A stretch of DNA of 64,000 nucleotides, taken from the NCBI RefSeq assembly GCF_022631375.1, contig NZ_JALBGC010000001.1, forward strand, positions 62,001 through 126,000, read 5' to 3'. The notes under the pieces are model-generated. The model did no database searches. It was given only the letters and a program-made list of their open reading frames with translations, and was not told where the DNA came from. Origin of the DNA: Hymenobacter cyanobacteriorum (GTDB lineage: Bacteria > Bacteroidota > Bacteroidia > Cytophagales > Hymenobacteraceae). Shown in pieces: positions 8,592 through 16,961 of this stretch; the stretch's first letter is position 1, and each line of letters opens with the position of its first letter. The position numbers and the translations under genes were made by a program.

Positions 8592-9338
8592 ATGACCGAT
8601 ATTAATTCCCTGCCCTTCCACCTGCAGCTGCTGGTGCGCGAATACGGGCACAGCACTTACCAGCTCATTCAGGGCCTCAAGAACATTGAGGACGTGGCCG
8701 AGCGCACCAAGCGCGCTACCGCCATTGTGCAGCTGATGCTGCGCCTGCAGCCAGCGCTGCGTGATTTGCCCGAAATTCAGACCCGCCTCTGGAACCACCT
8801 GCACGCCATGGCTGGCGAAGACGTTGCTTTGGAAGCGCCCGTGGCCCTGCGCAGCCTCACGGTGCGCACCGAGAAGCCCAGCCGCGTGCCCTACCCCCGC
8901 ACGGCACCGAAGCTGCGGGCCTACGGCGCGGCCATCGAAGCCCTCATCGCCAAAGCCATTACCATTGAGGATGCCGCTGAACGCGAGCAGGCCACCATCC
9001 AGATTGGCCGCACGATGAAATTCCTCTACCGCCAGCACAACAAGGAAAATGCTAAGGACGTGACCATTCTGCGCCACATGGGCGAGCTGTCGGGCGGCCA
9101 GCTTAAGCTCGATGCGGCGCTGGTCGACAGCGAAAACCTGTTTGAGATGCCGGCTGCACCAGCGGGCAGCAAGCCGTTCATCGTGCCCCAACCCACGCAG
9201 CGCGACGGCCAGGGCCGCGACCGCCGCGACCGGGAGCGTGACCGCGACAACCGCGACCGGGGCAATGGCTTTGGTGGCAAAAACGGTAAGAAGCGCAAGA
9301 AAGGCCGCAGCCAGGAACCGCAGCAGCCGCCCCAGTAG
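8592..9338 (+). CDS. DUF4290 family protein
   Basis: This 248-residue cytoplasmic protein belongs to DUF4290, a family confined largely to Bacteroidota and typically found directly upstream of murA, as here. Residues 1-190 are the mainly helical conserved domain (LVREYGHSTYQLIQGL, HLHAMAGED, MKFLYRQHNKENAKDV). The last 50 residues are a disordered tail with RDRRDRERDRDNRDRG-type repeats and a Lys-rich end, suggesting nucleic-acid or polyanion binding. Function is unknown; the constant linkage to murA hints at a role in envelope growth, which is inference. Confidence 0.88.
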   Translation: MTDINSLPFHLQLLVREYGHSTYQLIQGLKNIEDVAERTKRATAIVQLMLRLQPALRDLPEIQTRLWNHLHAMAGEDVALEAPVALRSLTVRTEKPSRVPYPRTAPKLRAYGAAIEALIAKAITIEDAAEREQATIQIGRTMKFLYRQHNKENAKDVTILRHMGELSGGQLKLDAALVDSENLFEMPAAPAGSKPFIVPQPTQRDGQGRDRRDRERDRDNRDRGNGFGGKNGKKRKKGRSQEPQQPPQ

Positions 9339-9345
9339 TTTTTTT

Positions 9346-9447
9346 AGCTGTTAGCTACTAGCTGTTGGCTATTAGCTAAGGTCTTTCGGACTTTATTCAG
9401 CTGCTTTTTTTTAATAGCTAACAGCCAACAGCTAGTAGCTAACAGCT
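9346..9447. repeat. inverted repeat between DUF4290 gene and murA
   Basis: Arms 9346-9377 and 9416-9447 (AGCTGTTAGCTACTAGCTGT, then TGGCTATTAGCT) pair with one mismatch. The sequence is built from AGCT/TAGC units and is unlike the other palindrome families. The right arm ends 9 bp before the murA ATG, so a stem here could affect murA translation. Confidence 0.8.
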
Positions 9448-9456
9448 CAATCAAAT

Positions 9457-10761
9457 ATGGCTGCATTTGAAGTACGCGGCGGCAAACCCCTGCGCGGCGA
9501 AATCACGCCCCAGGGCGCCAAAAACGAAGCCCTCCAGATTCTCTGCGCGGTATTGTTGACGCCGGAGCCCGTTACCATCAGCAACATTCCGGATATCCGC
9601 GACGTGAATAAGCTCATTGAGCTGCTGCGCGACATGGGCGTAAAAGTGGGCAAGCTGGCCACCGACACCTACATGTTTCAGGCCGAGAATGTGAACCTCG
9701 ACTACATGGACACGCCCGAATTCGTGGCCCAGGCCGGCGCGCTGCGCGGCTCGGTGATGATTCTCGGCCCCATGCTCGGGCGCTACGGCCGCTGCCAGCT
9801 CCCCAAGCCGGGCGGTGACAAAATTGGCCGCCGGCCGATGGATACGCACTTTCTGGGCCTCGAAAAGCTGGGCGGCAAGCTCACGCTCGAAGGCACTGAT
9901 TTCTACCGCATCAAAGTCGACGGCAAGCTGCAGGGCACCCACATGCTGCTCGATGAGGCATCAGTTACCGGCACCGCCAACATCCTGATGGCCGCCGTGC
10001 TGGCCGAGGGCACTACCACGATTTACAACGCGGCCTGCGAGCCCTACCTGCAGCAGCTGTGCCGCATGCTGGTGCGCATGGGCGCCAATATCCAGGGCAT
10101 CGGCTCTAACCTGCTCACCATTGTGGGCGTGGAGAAGCTGGGCGGCACCGAGCACCGCATGCTGCCGGACATGATTGAGATTGGTTCTTTCATCGGCCTC
10201 GCGGCCATGACGGGTTCCGAAATCACAATCAAGGACTGCCAGATTCCGGAGCTCGGCCTCATCCCCGACACCTTCCGCAAGCTGGGCATTCAGCTGGAAT
10301 TCCGGGGCGACGACATTCACATTCCGGCCCAGCCGCACTACGAAATCGCCACCTACCTCGACGGCTCCATCCTGACGGTGAGCGACCACACCTGGCCCGG
10401 CTTCACGCCCGATTTGCTGAGCATTGTGCTGGTGGTGGCCTGCCAGGCCAAGGGCACGGTGCTAATTCACCAGAAAATGTTCGAGTCGCGCCTGTTCTTC
10501 GTTGATAAGCTCATCGACATGGGCGCACAGGTTATTCTCTGCGACCCACACCGCGCCACCGTCATCGGTCTCGACCAGCGCACCCGCCTGCGCGGCATCA
10601 CGATGACCTCGCCTGACATTCGGGCCGGGGTGGCGCTGCTCATCGCCGCGCTGTCGGCCGAAGGCAAAAGCACCATCGAAAACGTGGAGCAGATTGACCG
10701 CGGCTACCAGAACATCGACACGCGCCTAAACGCGCTGGGGGCCGACATTCGCCGCTTGTAA
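9457..10761 (+). CDS. murA: UDP-N-acetylglucosamine 1-carboxyvinyltransferase
   Basis: MurA (434 residues) adds the enolpyruvyl group of PEP to UDP-GlcNAc, the first committed step of peptidoglycan synthesis. The N-terminus contains the conserved PQGAKNEALQIL (catalytic Lys near 22), and the C-terminus has TSPDIRAGVALLIAAL (conserved Asp) and IENVEQIDRGYQNI. The loop that normally reads PGGC-x-IG here is PGGDKIGRRP, so the fosfomycin-target cysteine is replaced by aspartate (GAC codon). MurA enzymes with Asp at this site are active and intrinsically fosfomycin-insensitive. It follows the DUF4290 gene and ends in a strong hairpin terminator. Confidence 0.96.
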   Translation: MAAFEVRGGKPLRGEITPQGAKNEALQILCAVLLTPEPVTISNIPDIRDVNKLIELLRDMGVKVGKLATDTYMFQAENVNLDYMDTPEFVAQAGALRGSVMILGPMLGRYGRCQLPKPGGDKIGRRPMDTHFLGLEKLGGKLTLEGTDFYRIKVDGKLQGTHMLLDEASVTGTANILMAAVLAEGTTTIYNAACEPYLQQLCRMLVRMGANIQGIGSNLLTIVGVEKLGGTEHRMLPDMIEIGSFIGLAAMTGSEITIKDCQIPELGLIPDTFRKLGIQLEFRGDDIHIPAQPHYEIATYLDGSILTVSDHTWPGFTPDLLSIVLVVACQAKGTVLIHQKMFESRLFFVDKLIDMGAQVILCDPHRATVIGLDQRTRLRGITMTSPDIRAGVALLIAALSAEGKSTIENVEQIDRGYQNIDTRLNALGADIRRL

Positions 10762-10815
10762 TTTTTTATCAGCACCTGAAAAGGGCATTTCTGATATTCA
10801 AACGCAGTTTTTTCG

Positions 10816-10849
10816 GCAGCCCGACCCTCACCGGTCGGGCTGCTTTTTT
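10816..10849 (+). terminator. Rho-independent terminator after murA
   Basis: Perfect stem GCAGCCCGACC (10816-10826) / GGTCGGGCTGC (10833-10843) followed by six T. Confidence 0.9.
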
Positions 10850-10941
10850 GTGTTGTTGGGTTACCGAAAACTGGAATTCGGATAAAGCGACAGCTGCGCC
10901 GCTGAGTCTTTTTTCATTCAGCTTTCCCCTCTCCATTTCCG

Positions 10942-11817
10942 ATGAAATACCTGATAATTCCCGTCCTGCTCGGACTGGGGCTGGCCGGGTGCAGCCAAGC
11001 CAAATCCGACGAAACCTTTGCCGATGCCCCACCAACTGCCCAGGCACAGCATGCTCCGGGCACAACAGCGGTGGCTTCGTCCACCCCGGTAGCAACGCCA
11101 ACAGCCCCGGAAGAGCAACCAACCGAAAGCGTTGCAACCGCCAAAGCACAGCCCGGCCATTCGGTCGCCTACCAGGCCGAGCTACGAATGGCCGTGAATG
11201 ACTTTGATAAAGCCACCGACCATGTGAACGAGTTGCTGGAGCGCTACGGGGCCTACTTAGGCGCCGCGCACGAAACCCGCGCCGATGGCCAGCGCCGCCA
11301 GGAAATGAAGCTGCAAGTACCGCCCCGGCAATTTGTGGCGCTGGTGTCGGCCCTCGGCAAGCTAGGCCACATCGAAGCCAAGGACATTGCTGCCGCCGAC
11401 ATCACGGCCGACGCACTGGCCGCCGCTGCCCAGTTCGACGCGCAGCAAGCCGCCGAAGCTCAGACCCGCCAGCAGCTAACAAAGGCCGGCACGCCTGCCG
11501 AGCGTACCCGGCTTGAAGGCGAAGCCCGTCGGCAGCGGGTCGAAACGGAAGTAATGAAGGGGCAACTCCAGCAATTCAGCAACCGTGCTAACTGGGCTTC
11601 CCTCACCTTACGCTACTACCAGGTGCTGCCCACTACCGAGCTTACAACTCCGGAACCGCCGGTTGCACCGCGCTTTCGGCAGGCCTTTGGCTGGGGTTGG
11701 AATTTGGTGATGGAACTGGCCGTGGGACTGGTTTATGCCTGGCCGGCTTTGCTGCTGGCCGCGCTCGGGGCCTGGGCGTTGCACCGCTGGCGCTTGCGGC
11801 AGTCGCTGCCCGCGTAG
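10942..11817 (+). CDS. DUF4349 domain lipoprotein (first of a tandem pair)
   Basis: This 291-residue protein starts with a lipoprotein signal (LGLGLAGC, Cys 17), a Thr/Pro/Ala-rich linker to about 70, a DUF4349-type domain from about 72 to 230 (VAYQAELRMAVNDFDKATDH, GAYLGAAHETRADGQRRQEM), and a C-terminal transmembrane segment (VMELAVGLVYAWPALLLAAL) followed by a basic tail. The predicted coiled-coil arm between the halves is Gln/Ala-rich and more divergent than in the next gene. DUF4349 proteins are envelope proteins of unknown role. It forms a tandem pair with the gene at 11954. Confidence 0.8.
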   Translation: MKYLIIPVLLGLGLAGCSQAKSDETFADAPPTAQAQHAPGTTAVASSTPVATPTAPEEQPTESVATAKAQPGHSVAYQAELRMAVNDFDKATDHVNELLERYGAYLGAAHETRADGQRRQEMKLQVPPRQFVALVSALGKLGHIEAKDIAAADITADALAAAAQFDAQQAAEAQTRQQLTKAGTPAERTRLEGEARRQRVETEVMKGQLQQFSNRANWASLTLRYYQVLPTTELTTPEPPVAPRFRQAFGWGWNLVMELAVGLVYAWPALLLAALGAWALHRWRLRQSLPA

Positions 11818-11953
11818 CCATCCTCCTGGCCAACGTGGCGGCTATGCCAGAGCTGCCGCATTATTTTCCAGCATGGCTATATGAATTCGAAAGCATGTTG
11901 CGTTGGCTGCTCATCAGGCTTTCGTATTCGGCACAGCAAAATATTCATTTACC

Positions 11954-12838
11954 ATGAAAACTATTGGGGGATTTGCGCTTCTGCTGGCGGCGCTATTGAG
12001 TGGCTGTAGCGAGGCAGCTCACAAAACAGAAGGTGTAGCTCACAACGTGATGATGGCGGAACCAGCAGCCCTCAGCATGGCCCCGCCCCCACCCAGTGCC
12101 CCCGATGACGCCGCCGAAGATGCCGCAGCTCCCGGCGTAGCGGCCCCGCTGCCCATTCCTACCGGCGTAGTGGCGCCCTCCCGCCTGCTCATCTACCACG
12201 CCGACCTGCGCCTGAAAGTGCCCAGCCTGCCCCGCGCCAGCGCCAGCCTCGACAGCCTCGTGCGCCGCAACGAGGGCTTCCTAAGCGCCGCTACCGAAAC
12301 CCGGGCCGATGGCGAATGGCGGCAATTTATGACCATTCGGGTGCGGCCGGCCCGCTTCCATGCGCTGTTGGCAGCCCTCGGCGGCTTGGGTACTGTGGAG
12401 GAAAAGAAGCTCACCACCGACGACGTAACCGCTCAGCATGCCGACGTAGCCGCCCGCCTGGCCACCAAGCGTGCTGTGGAGAAGCGTTACATTGACTTGC
12501 TAGGCAGGGCCCGCAAAATCAGCGAAATCCTGGAAATTGAAGGCAAGATTGGCGAAGTGCGCGAGGAAATCGAAAGCACCGAAAGCCGCCTCAAAACCCT
12601 CGACGACGAGGTGGGCTACTCTACCATCTCGCTGGCCTGTTACCAGGTGCTGCCGCAGCCGGTGCCCGAAGCCCCGGTAGTATCGTTTGCCAGCCGCGTG
12701 GTCGAGTCATTCTACACCGGCTGGACGCTGCTCACGGGCCTGTTTATCGGTCTGGTAGCCATCTGGCCGCTTTGGCTGCTGGCCCCGGTGACGTGGTGGT
12801 GGCTGCGCCGGTGGCGTAAGCGGCAACTCGCAGCTTAG
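11954..12838 (+). CDS. DUF4349 domain lipoprotein (second of a tandem pair)
   Basis: This 294-residue protein has a lipoprotein signal (LLAALLSGC, Cys 20), a Pro/Ala-rich linker, the DUF4349 domain (LLIYHADLRLKVPSLPRASA, FLSAATETRADGEWRQFM) with a clear coiled-coil arm (ISEILEIEGKIGEVREEIES), and a C-terminal membrane segment with a basic end. The ATG at 11954 was preferred to one at 11903 because it gives an uninterrupted signal peptide. It shares length, layout and the ETRADG-W/Q-R motif with the preceding gene, so the two arose by tandem duplication. The 136-bp gap between them holds nothing recognisable. Confidence 0.85.
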   Translation: MKTIGGFALLLAALLSGCSEAAHKTEGVAHNVMMAEPAALSMAPPPPSAPDDAAEDAAAPGVAAPLPIPTGVVAPSRLLIYHADLRLKVPSLPRASASLDSLVRRNEGFLSAATETRADGEWRQFMTIRVRPARFHALLAALGGLGTVEEKKLTTDDVTAQHADVAARLATKRAVEKRYIDLLGRARKISEILEIEGKIGEVREEIESTESRLKTLDDEVGYSTISLACYQVLPQPVPEAPVVSFASRVVESFYTGWTLLTGLFIGLVAIWPLWLLAPVTWWWLRRWRKRQLAA

Positions 12839-12854
12839 GAATCTATCGGGCATG

Positions 12855-12888
12855 AAAAAGGCCTCTCACGTGCGTGAGAGGCCTTTTT
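12855..12888. terminator. bidirectional terminator between convergent genes
   Basis: Perfect stem AAAAAGGCCTCTCACG / CGTGAGAGGCCTTTTT with a 2-bp tip; A and T runs flank both sides, serving the DUF4349 gene (+) and the holin-family gene (-). Confidence 0.92.
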
Positions 12889-12910
12889 TATGCATTAGCG
12901 AAATGGCTAT

Positions 12911-13249
12911 TTAGTCGATAATCATATCAACCACGGCATTCACCACCGACAGCGCGAGGCTGAAAAGCAGCGCGTTCAGGAAACCGTGCACGTCGAAACT
13001 GCTCATCAGGTAGTCGGCCAGCTTTACGATGATGACGTTGATAACCAGCAGAAACAAGCCCAGCGTGAGGATGGTAATGGGCAGGCCCAGAATCTGCAGG
13101 ATGGGCTTCACAATGGCATTCAGAATGGCCAGCACGACGATGAGGATGGCCGCGCCGCCTACGCCACTCAGGGTTACGCCCGGCAGAATCAGGCTCAGGC
13201 CATACACCAGCACGGCCGACAGGATGAATTTGAGAATGAAGCTCAGCAT
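12911..13249 (-). CDS. phage holin family (holin 4 / YvlD-type) membrane protein
   Basis: This 112-residue protein has four predicted membrane segments (FILKFILSAVLVYGLSLILP; GGAAILIVVLAILNAIV; LPITILTLGLFLLVINVIIV; LLFSLALSVVNAVVDMIID) and the PITILTLGLF core of the Pfam holin_4_2 / YvlD family. Despite the family name it is a common chromosomal membrane protein, and no other phage gene is near. Function is unknown. It lies 30 bp downstream of the agmatinase-family gene on the same strand, so the two are probably cotranscribed. Confidence 0.88.
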   Translation of the reverse strand: MLSFILKFILSAVLVYGLSLILPGVTLSGVGGAAILIVVLAILNAIVKPILQILGLPITILTLGLFLLVINVIIVKLADYLMSSFDVHGFLNALLFSLALSVVNAVVDMIID

Positions 13250-13279
13250 GAGAAGGAAGGGAATGAGGGTGAGAAAAGC

Positions 13280-14371
13280 TTACTCGGCGTGCACGCCTTT
13301 CGCCGTGAGCCGCCCTTGCGATACGGCCATCCAGTTGCAAAGTTGGTAGAGCAGGCGCGCGCCCACTATGGCGTTCCACTCGGTATCGCCTGGGGCTACC
13401 TCATTCAAATCGCAGCCAATAATTTCGATGCCTTCGCGCACGATGGCGCGAATCAGATAAGTCGCTTCCTCAAACTCCAAGCCGCCGGGCACGGGCGTGC
13501 CGGTACCGGGGCACAGTTTGGGGTCGAGGCCATCAATGTCGAAGCTGATGTATACTTTTTTAGGCAGTTGGGCGATGATTTTACCGCAGACCTTCTTCCA
13601 CGACTTCTTGGCAAACTTCTCGTCGCTTAGGAAGCGCTGGCTGAACAGCGCCACCCGGCCGTTGGAATGCTCAATCAGCTCGGCCTCCTGCTGGCAGAAA
13701 TCGCGGATGCCCACCTGCACCAGCTTCTTCACCTGCGGCAGTTCCAGGGCATTGTGCATGATGCTGGCGTGCGAGTACTGGAATCCCTCGTAGGATGGCC
13801 GCAGGTCGCAGTGCGCGTCGAACTGCAGAATGGCGAACTCCTCGTGCCGCTCGGCCAGTGCGTGCAGGAAGCCCAGCGGCGTGCTGTGGTCGCCGCCCAG
13901 CAGCACCACGCCCTTGCCGGCATCGAGCAGCGCGCCGGTGCGCTCCTTCAGGCTCTGCATCATTTTCTGGCCAGCGGTGGTCACCTGCGCGGGCACGCCT
14001 TCATGCTTTTTGCGGCCTTCTTCGGGCCGGCCTTCTTCGAGCCAGCCGATGTATTCGGCGGCCAGTGGGCGTAGTTCCTGGCTGGCAGCAGCAATGGTGG
14101 CATCGGCTTCATCCATGGCTAAGCCCAGCTTCCAGGCGTGCGGAATGTCGGAATCGTAGAGGTCGACCTGCAGCGAGGCTTCGTGGATGGCGGCCGGGCC
14201 CTGGGCGGTGCCGGCCCGGTAGCTCACGGTCACTTCCCACGGCACGGGCACTACCACTACTTGGGCCTCGTCGGCGGTGAAAGGCAGGCCAAACAGGCCG
14301 CCTTCGGCTTCGCCGGGTGCGTTGGGGTCGAAGGAAGCAATTTTTTGGGCGAGGGCGTCAGCTTTAGACAT
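13280..14371 (-). CDS. agmatinase/arginase (ureohydrolase) family protein
   Basis: This 363-residue ureohydrolase should cleave a guanidino substrate, releasing urea, with a binuclear Mn centre. Metal ligands are visible in LLGGDHSTPLG, FDAHCDLRPSYEG and SFDIDGLDPKLCPGTGTPVPGG. The ATG at 14371 was chosen over a TTG at 14386. The length is about 50 residues more than classical agmatinases, with an N-terminal extension (residues 1-60) that is usual for the Bacteroidota agmatinase-family branch. The exact substrate (agmatine, arginine, formiminoglutamate or another guanidine) cannot be told from motifs alone. Confidence 0.88.
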   Translation of the reverse strand: MSKADALAQKIASFDPNAPGEAEGGLFGLPFTADEAQVVVVPVPWEVTVSYRAGTAQGPAAIHEASLQVDLYDSDIPHAWKLGLAMDEADATIAAASQELRPLAAEYIGWLEEGRPEEGRKKHEGVPAQVTTAGQKMMQSLKERTGALLDAGKGVVLLGGDHSTPLGFLHALAERHEEFAILQFDAHCDLRPSYEGFQYSHASIMHNALELPQVKKLVQVGIRDFCQQEAELIEHSNGRVALFSQRFLSDEKFAKKSWKKVCGKIIAQLPKKVYISFDIDGLDPKLCPGTGTPVPGGLEFEEATYLIRAIVREGIEIIGCDLNEVAPGDTEWNAIVGARLLYQLCNWMAVSQGRLTAKGVHAE

Positions 14372-14410
14372 AAAATGGAGAATCAAAGTAGTTTAGAAGG
14401 GAATAAAAAG

Positions 14411-14505
14411 AACGTCATGCTGAGCGTAGCCGAAGCATCTCGCGTGCTGCAGTAATCAAGTTACTTGCGCGGTAGAGATGCTTCGGCTACGCTCAGCATG
14501 ACGTT
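14411..14505. repeat. intergenic palindrome, family A'' (perfect 31-bp arms)
   Basis: Arms 14411-14441 and 14475-14505 are perfect complements with core CATGCTGAGCGTAGCCGAAG. It separates the ureohydrolase gene from the cheC end. Confidence 0.9.
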
Positions 14506-14526
14506 CAGGTGCAGGCCATTGTCGAC

Positions 14527-15159
14527 CTACGCCGACATCTGGCGGCCCAGGAAGTCGTAGCTGCGAATGATTTCGAGGATTTTCTCAAACGTCACGCGGT
14601 CGAAAAACAGCATCAGCGGCAGCTCCACCATGTTGTCACGGTCCGAGAACTGCGTGATAACCGAGAAGATGAGCGGCTGGAGCTGCTGCTCAGGCACGAG
14701 GTTCTGCATCGACTCGGCAATGTCGCCGCGCGGCGCAACGGGCGGCGCGCCGTAGATATTGGCCTTGAGGATATTGGCCAATTGCGTGACGAGCGCGCCG
14801 GTGATGATGTTGCTGATTTCCAGCAGCAGCGACTCCTGCAACTCGTTTACTTCAAGGGTTTCGGAAGTTTGCATGCGCAGGCAGACCCGCGACAGGCGCT
14901 GCACGTGCTGGCCCGAGAAGAACATCAGGGTGGTGCCGTTGAAGTCGCCGCGGATGTCGGACTGAATGGCGACGTGCCGCGACTGGTACTCGCGCACTTT
15001 CGACAGGATGTCGTTGCTCATCAACAGGTCGATGCTGGGAACTTCCAACAATACCCGCTCCTGGGCAATAACGGCGAACGAATCGGCGGCGCGAGCCAGG
15101 CCAATGTTCAAAATCTCGCGGATTATATCACGCTCTAACTCGGTCATCGATAAATCCAT
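14527..15159 (-). CDS. cheC: CheC-family CheY-P phosphatase
   Basis: This 210-residue protein shows the two pseudo-symmetric phosphatase motifs of the CheC/CheX/FliY family: EILNIGLARAADSFA (residues 10-25) and ESLLLEISNIITGALVTQLA (about 110-130), with the Glu and Asn used for dephosphorylating CheY-P; a Pro follows in ANIYGAPP. The ATG at 15159 was chosen over upstream starts because it places the first motif near the N-terminus and lies 56 bp after the cheA stop. It is the last gene of the chemosensory operon and probably resets CheY. Confidence 0.85.
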   Translation of the reverse strand: MDLSMTELERDIIREILNIGLARAADSFAVIAQERVLLEVPSIDLLMSNDILSKVREYQSRHVAIQSDIRGDFNGTTLMFFSGQHVQRLSRVCLRMQTSETLEVNELQESLLLEISNIITGALVTQLANILKANIYGAPPVAPRGDIAESMQNLVPEQQLQPLIFSVITQFSDRDNMVELPLMLFFDRVTFEKILEIIRSYDFLGRQMSA

Positions 15160-15215
15160 AACGGCGAAAATAGGGGAAGTGCAGCGGCGAGGACTGATGT
15201 GAAAGAAAAGGAAAG

Positions 15216-16856
15216 TTAAGCGCGCTTGGCCAGGAACAGGCGAGTAAGCGCCGGCACATCGAGTACCAGGCACACCTGCCCGCTGCCAAGCAGCGTGACG
15301 CCCCCAAACAAATCGATGGTATCCAGCGGCTTGCTAAGGGGTTTGATGACAATGTTTTGCTGCCGGATAAATCGGTCGACGATTAGGCCCAGGCGGCGGT
15401 TGTTGTAGTTGACGACGAGCACTTGCTGGGTGCCGTGCAGGTTGTCTTTGGTAGCAAGGGGCAGCGGTTCGTCGCCCTCATCATACAGCAGTTGGCGCAG
15501 TGGTACCAAAGGCACCGCCTGCTCCTGAAAATGCGTCACAAGCAGCCCGCCAACTACCGAAAGCTGGCCCGGGTGCAGCGCCAGTACCGTATCGGTGTGC
15601 ATGAGGGGCACGGCGTAGGGCCGGTCCTCCACTTCCACCAACAAAGCGCCTTTCACGGCAATTGAGGTCGGTAGTACTAATGTGAACGTAGTGCCCACGC
15701 CCAGTTCCGATTCCACGCGCAGCTGCCCACCGAGCGAATCAAGCGCCAGCTTCACCACATCGAGGCCCACGCCGCGGCCCGAGATGTCGGTAATTTTTTC
15801 GGCCATCGAAAAGCCGGGCTCAAACAGCAGCGCCCATACCTGCTGCTCATCGAGCTTCGGCGCTTCGGCGGCGCTTACGAGGCCCCGTTCCACGGCCTTT
15901 TTGCGGACGGCTTCGGTGTTGATGCCCCGGCCATCGTCGCGCACCTGAATGAGTACGTCTTCGCGGTCGGTCAGGGCCGAGAGGGTGAGGTGGCCGACGG
16001 CGGGCTTGCCGGCTTTCTGGCGTTGCTCGGGCGTTTCGAGACCGTGGCTGACGGCGTTGCGCACAAGGTGCAGCAGCGCGTCGGTGATGATTTGCAGGAT
16101 GTTGCGGTCAATCTGTACATCCTGCCCGCTCAAAATCAGCTCAACCTCTTTGTTTTCGGCAGTCGCCACGTCGCGCACCACACGGGGGAATTTGTTCAGC
16201 AGAACCCCCACACCTACCAGGCGGGCATCCATCACGCTGTACTGCAGGTCGTCGGAAATGCGGAACAGGTGCTGGGCGGTGGCCAGCAGCGCCGGGTTGC
16301 CAAGCTCCTGCGCGAGGGTCATCACGCGGTCACGGTCAATCACCAGCTCGCCCACGAGGTTTAGCAGGTTATCGAGTTTCTTCACCTGGATGTACACCAG
16401 GTCCGACAGCTCCATTTTCTTGCCGGCTTCCTCTTCTGATTCGGCTTCTTCCTCGGCGTCGATGATGGGGGCTTCGCCCCGCACTAGGCGGTCGAGGTTA
16501 TCAAGCAGGGCCGTGGCATCGGGCAGGGGCTGGCTGGCCCCGATTGCCCGAATCATTGTGCCCATCACGTCAACGCCCGTGAAAACCACCTTGGCCAGCG
16601 CACCGCCAAACTCGCGCTGCTTGTCCCGAATCAGGCCAAACAGCGTTTCCAAGTGGTGGGCCACTTCGCCGAGGTCAGTGAACCCCATGGCCCGGGCGTT
16701 GGCCTTGAGATTGTGCATGAGGCGGAACAGCTCGTTTAGCGCCGGGCCGGCGTCGGTGTTGCGTTCCAGCTCGCTCAAGTGCCGGCTCATGGAGTCGTAA
16801 TACTCCAGGGCCTCGGCCATGAACATCTCGCGGTATTCCTGGTCGCGGGTTTTCAT
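15216..16856 (-). CDS. cheA: chemotaxis histidine kinase CheA (P2-less)
   Basis: This 546-residue kinase has the Hpt/P1 domain with phospho-acceptor His48 in FRLMHNLKANARAMGF, a short acidic linker (about 135-155), the P3 dimerisation helices (YIQVKKLDNLLNLVGELVID), the P4 ATPase with N-box LVRNAVSHGLE, G boxes VRDDGRGIN and GRGVGLDVVK, and a C-terminal CheW-like P5 domain. It lacks the P2 CheY-docking domain: P1 passes straight to P3 through about 45 residues. It would receive signals from the poly-HAMP receptor through CheW and phosphorylate the CheY encoded just upstream. Confidence 0.95.
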   Translation of the reverse strand: MKTRDQEYREMFMAEALEYYDSMSRHLSELERNTDAGPALNELFRLMHNLKANARAMGFTDLGEVAHHLETLFGLIRDKQREFGGALAKVVFTGVDVMGTMIRAIGASQPLPDATALLDNLDRLVRGEAPIIDAEEEAESEEEAGKKMELSDLVYIQVKKLDNLLNLVGELVIDRDRVMTLAQELGNPALLATAQHLFRISDDLQYSVMDARLVGVGVLLNKFPRVVRDVATAENKEVELILSGQDVQIDRNILQIITDALLHLVRNAVSHGLETPEQRQKAGKPAVGHLTLSALTDREDVLIQVRDDGRGINTEAVRKKAVERGLVSAAEAPKLDEQQVWALLFEPGFSMAEKITDISGRGVGLDVVKLALDSLGGQLRVESELGVGTTFTLVLPTSIAVKGALLVEVEDRPYAVPLMHTDTVLALHPGQLSVVGGLLVTHFQEQAVPLVPLRQLLYDEGDEPLPLATKDNLHGTQQVLVVNYNNRRLGLIVDRFIRQQNIVIKPLSKPLDTIDLFGGVTLLGSGQVCLVLDVPALTRLFLAKRA

Positions 16857-16961
16857 AAGCCGATTGAAAGTAAAAAATCTACCTGACCATTAACTACGCG
16901 CAGGCACCACCCGCCAGAATTGGCGGGCCGGCAAGCCAGAGCGAAGCGTTGGCCCGTCACC

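Noticed and set aside
12911..13249. Prophage lysis gene
   Set aside because: The holin-4 family name is misleading; it is a common chromosomal membrane protein and no endolysin, capsid or integrase gene is near.
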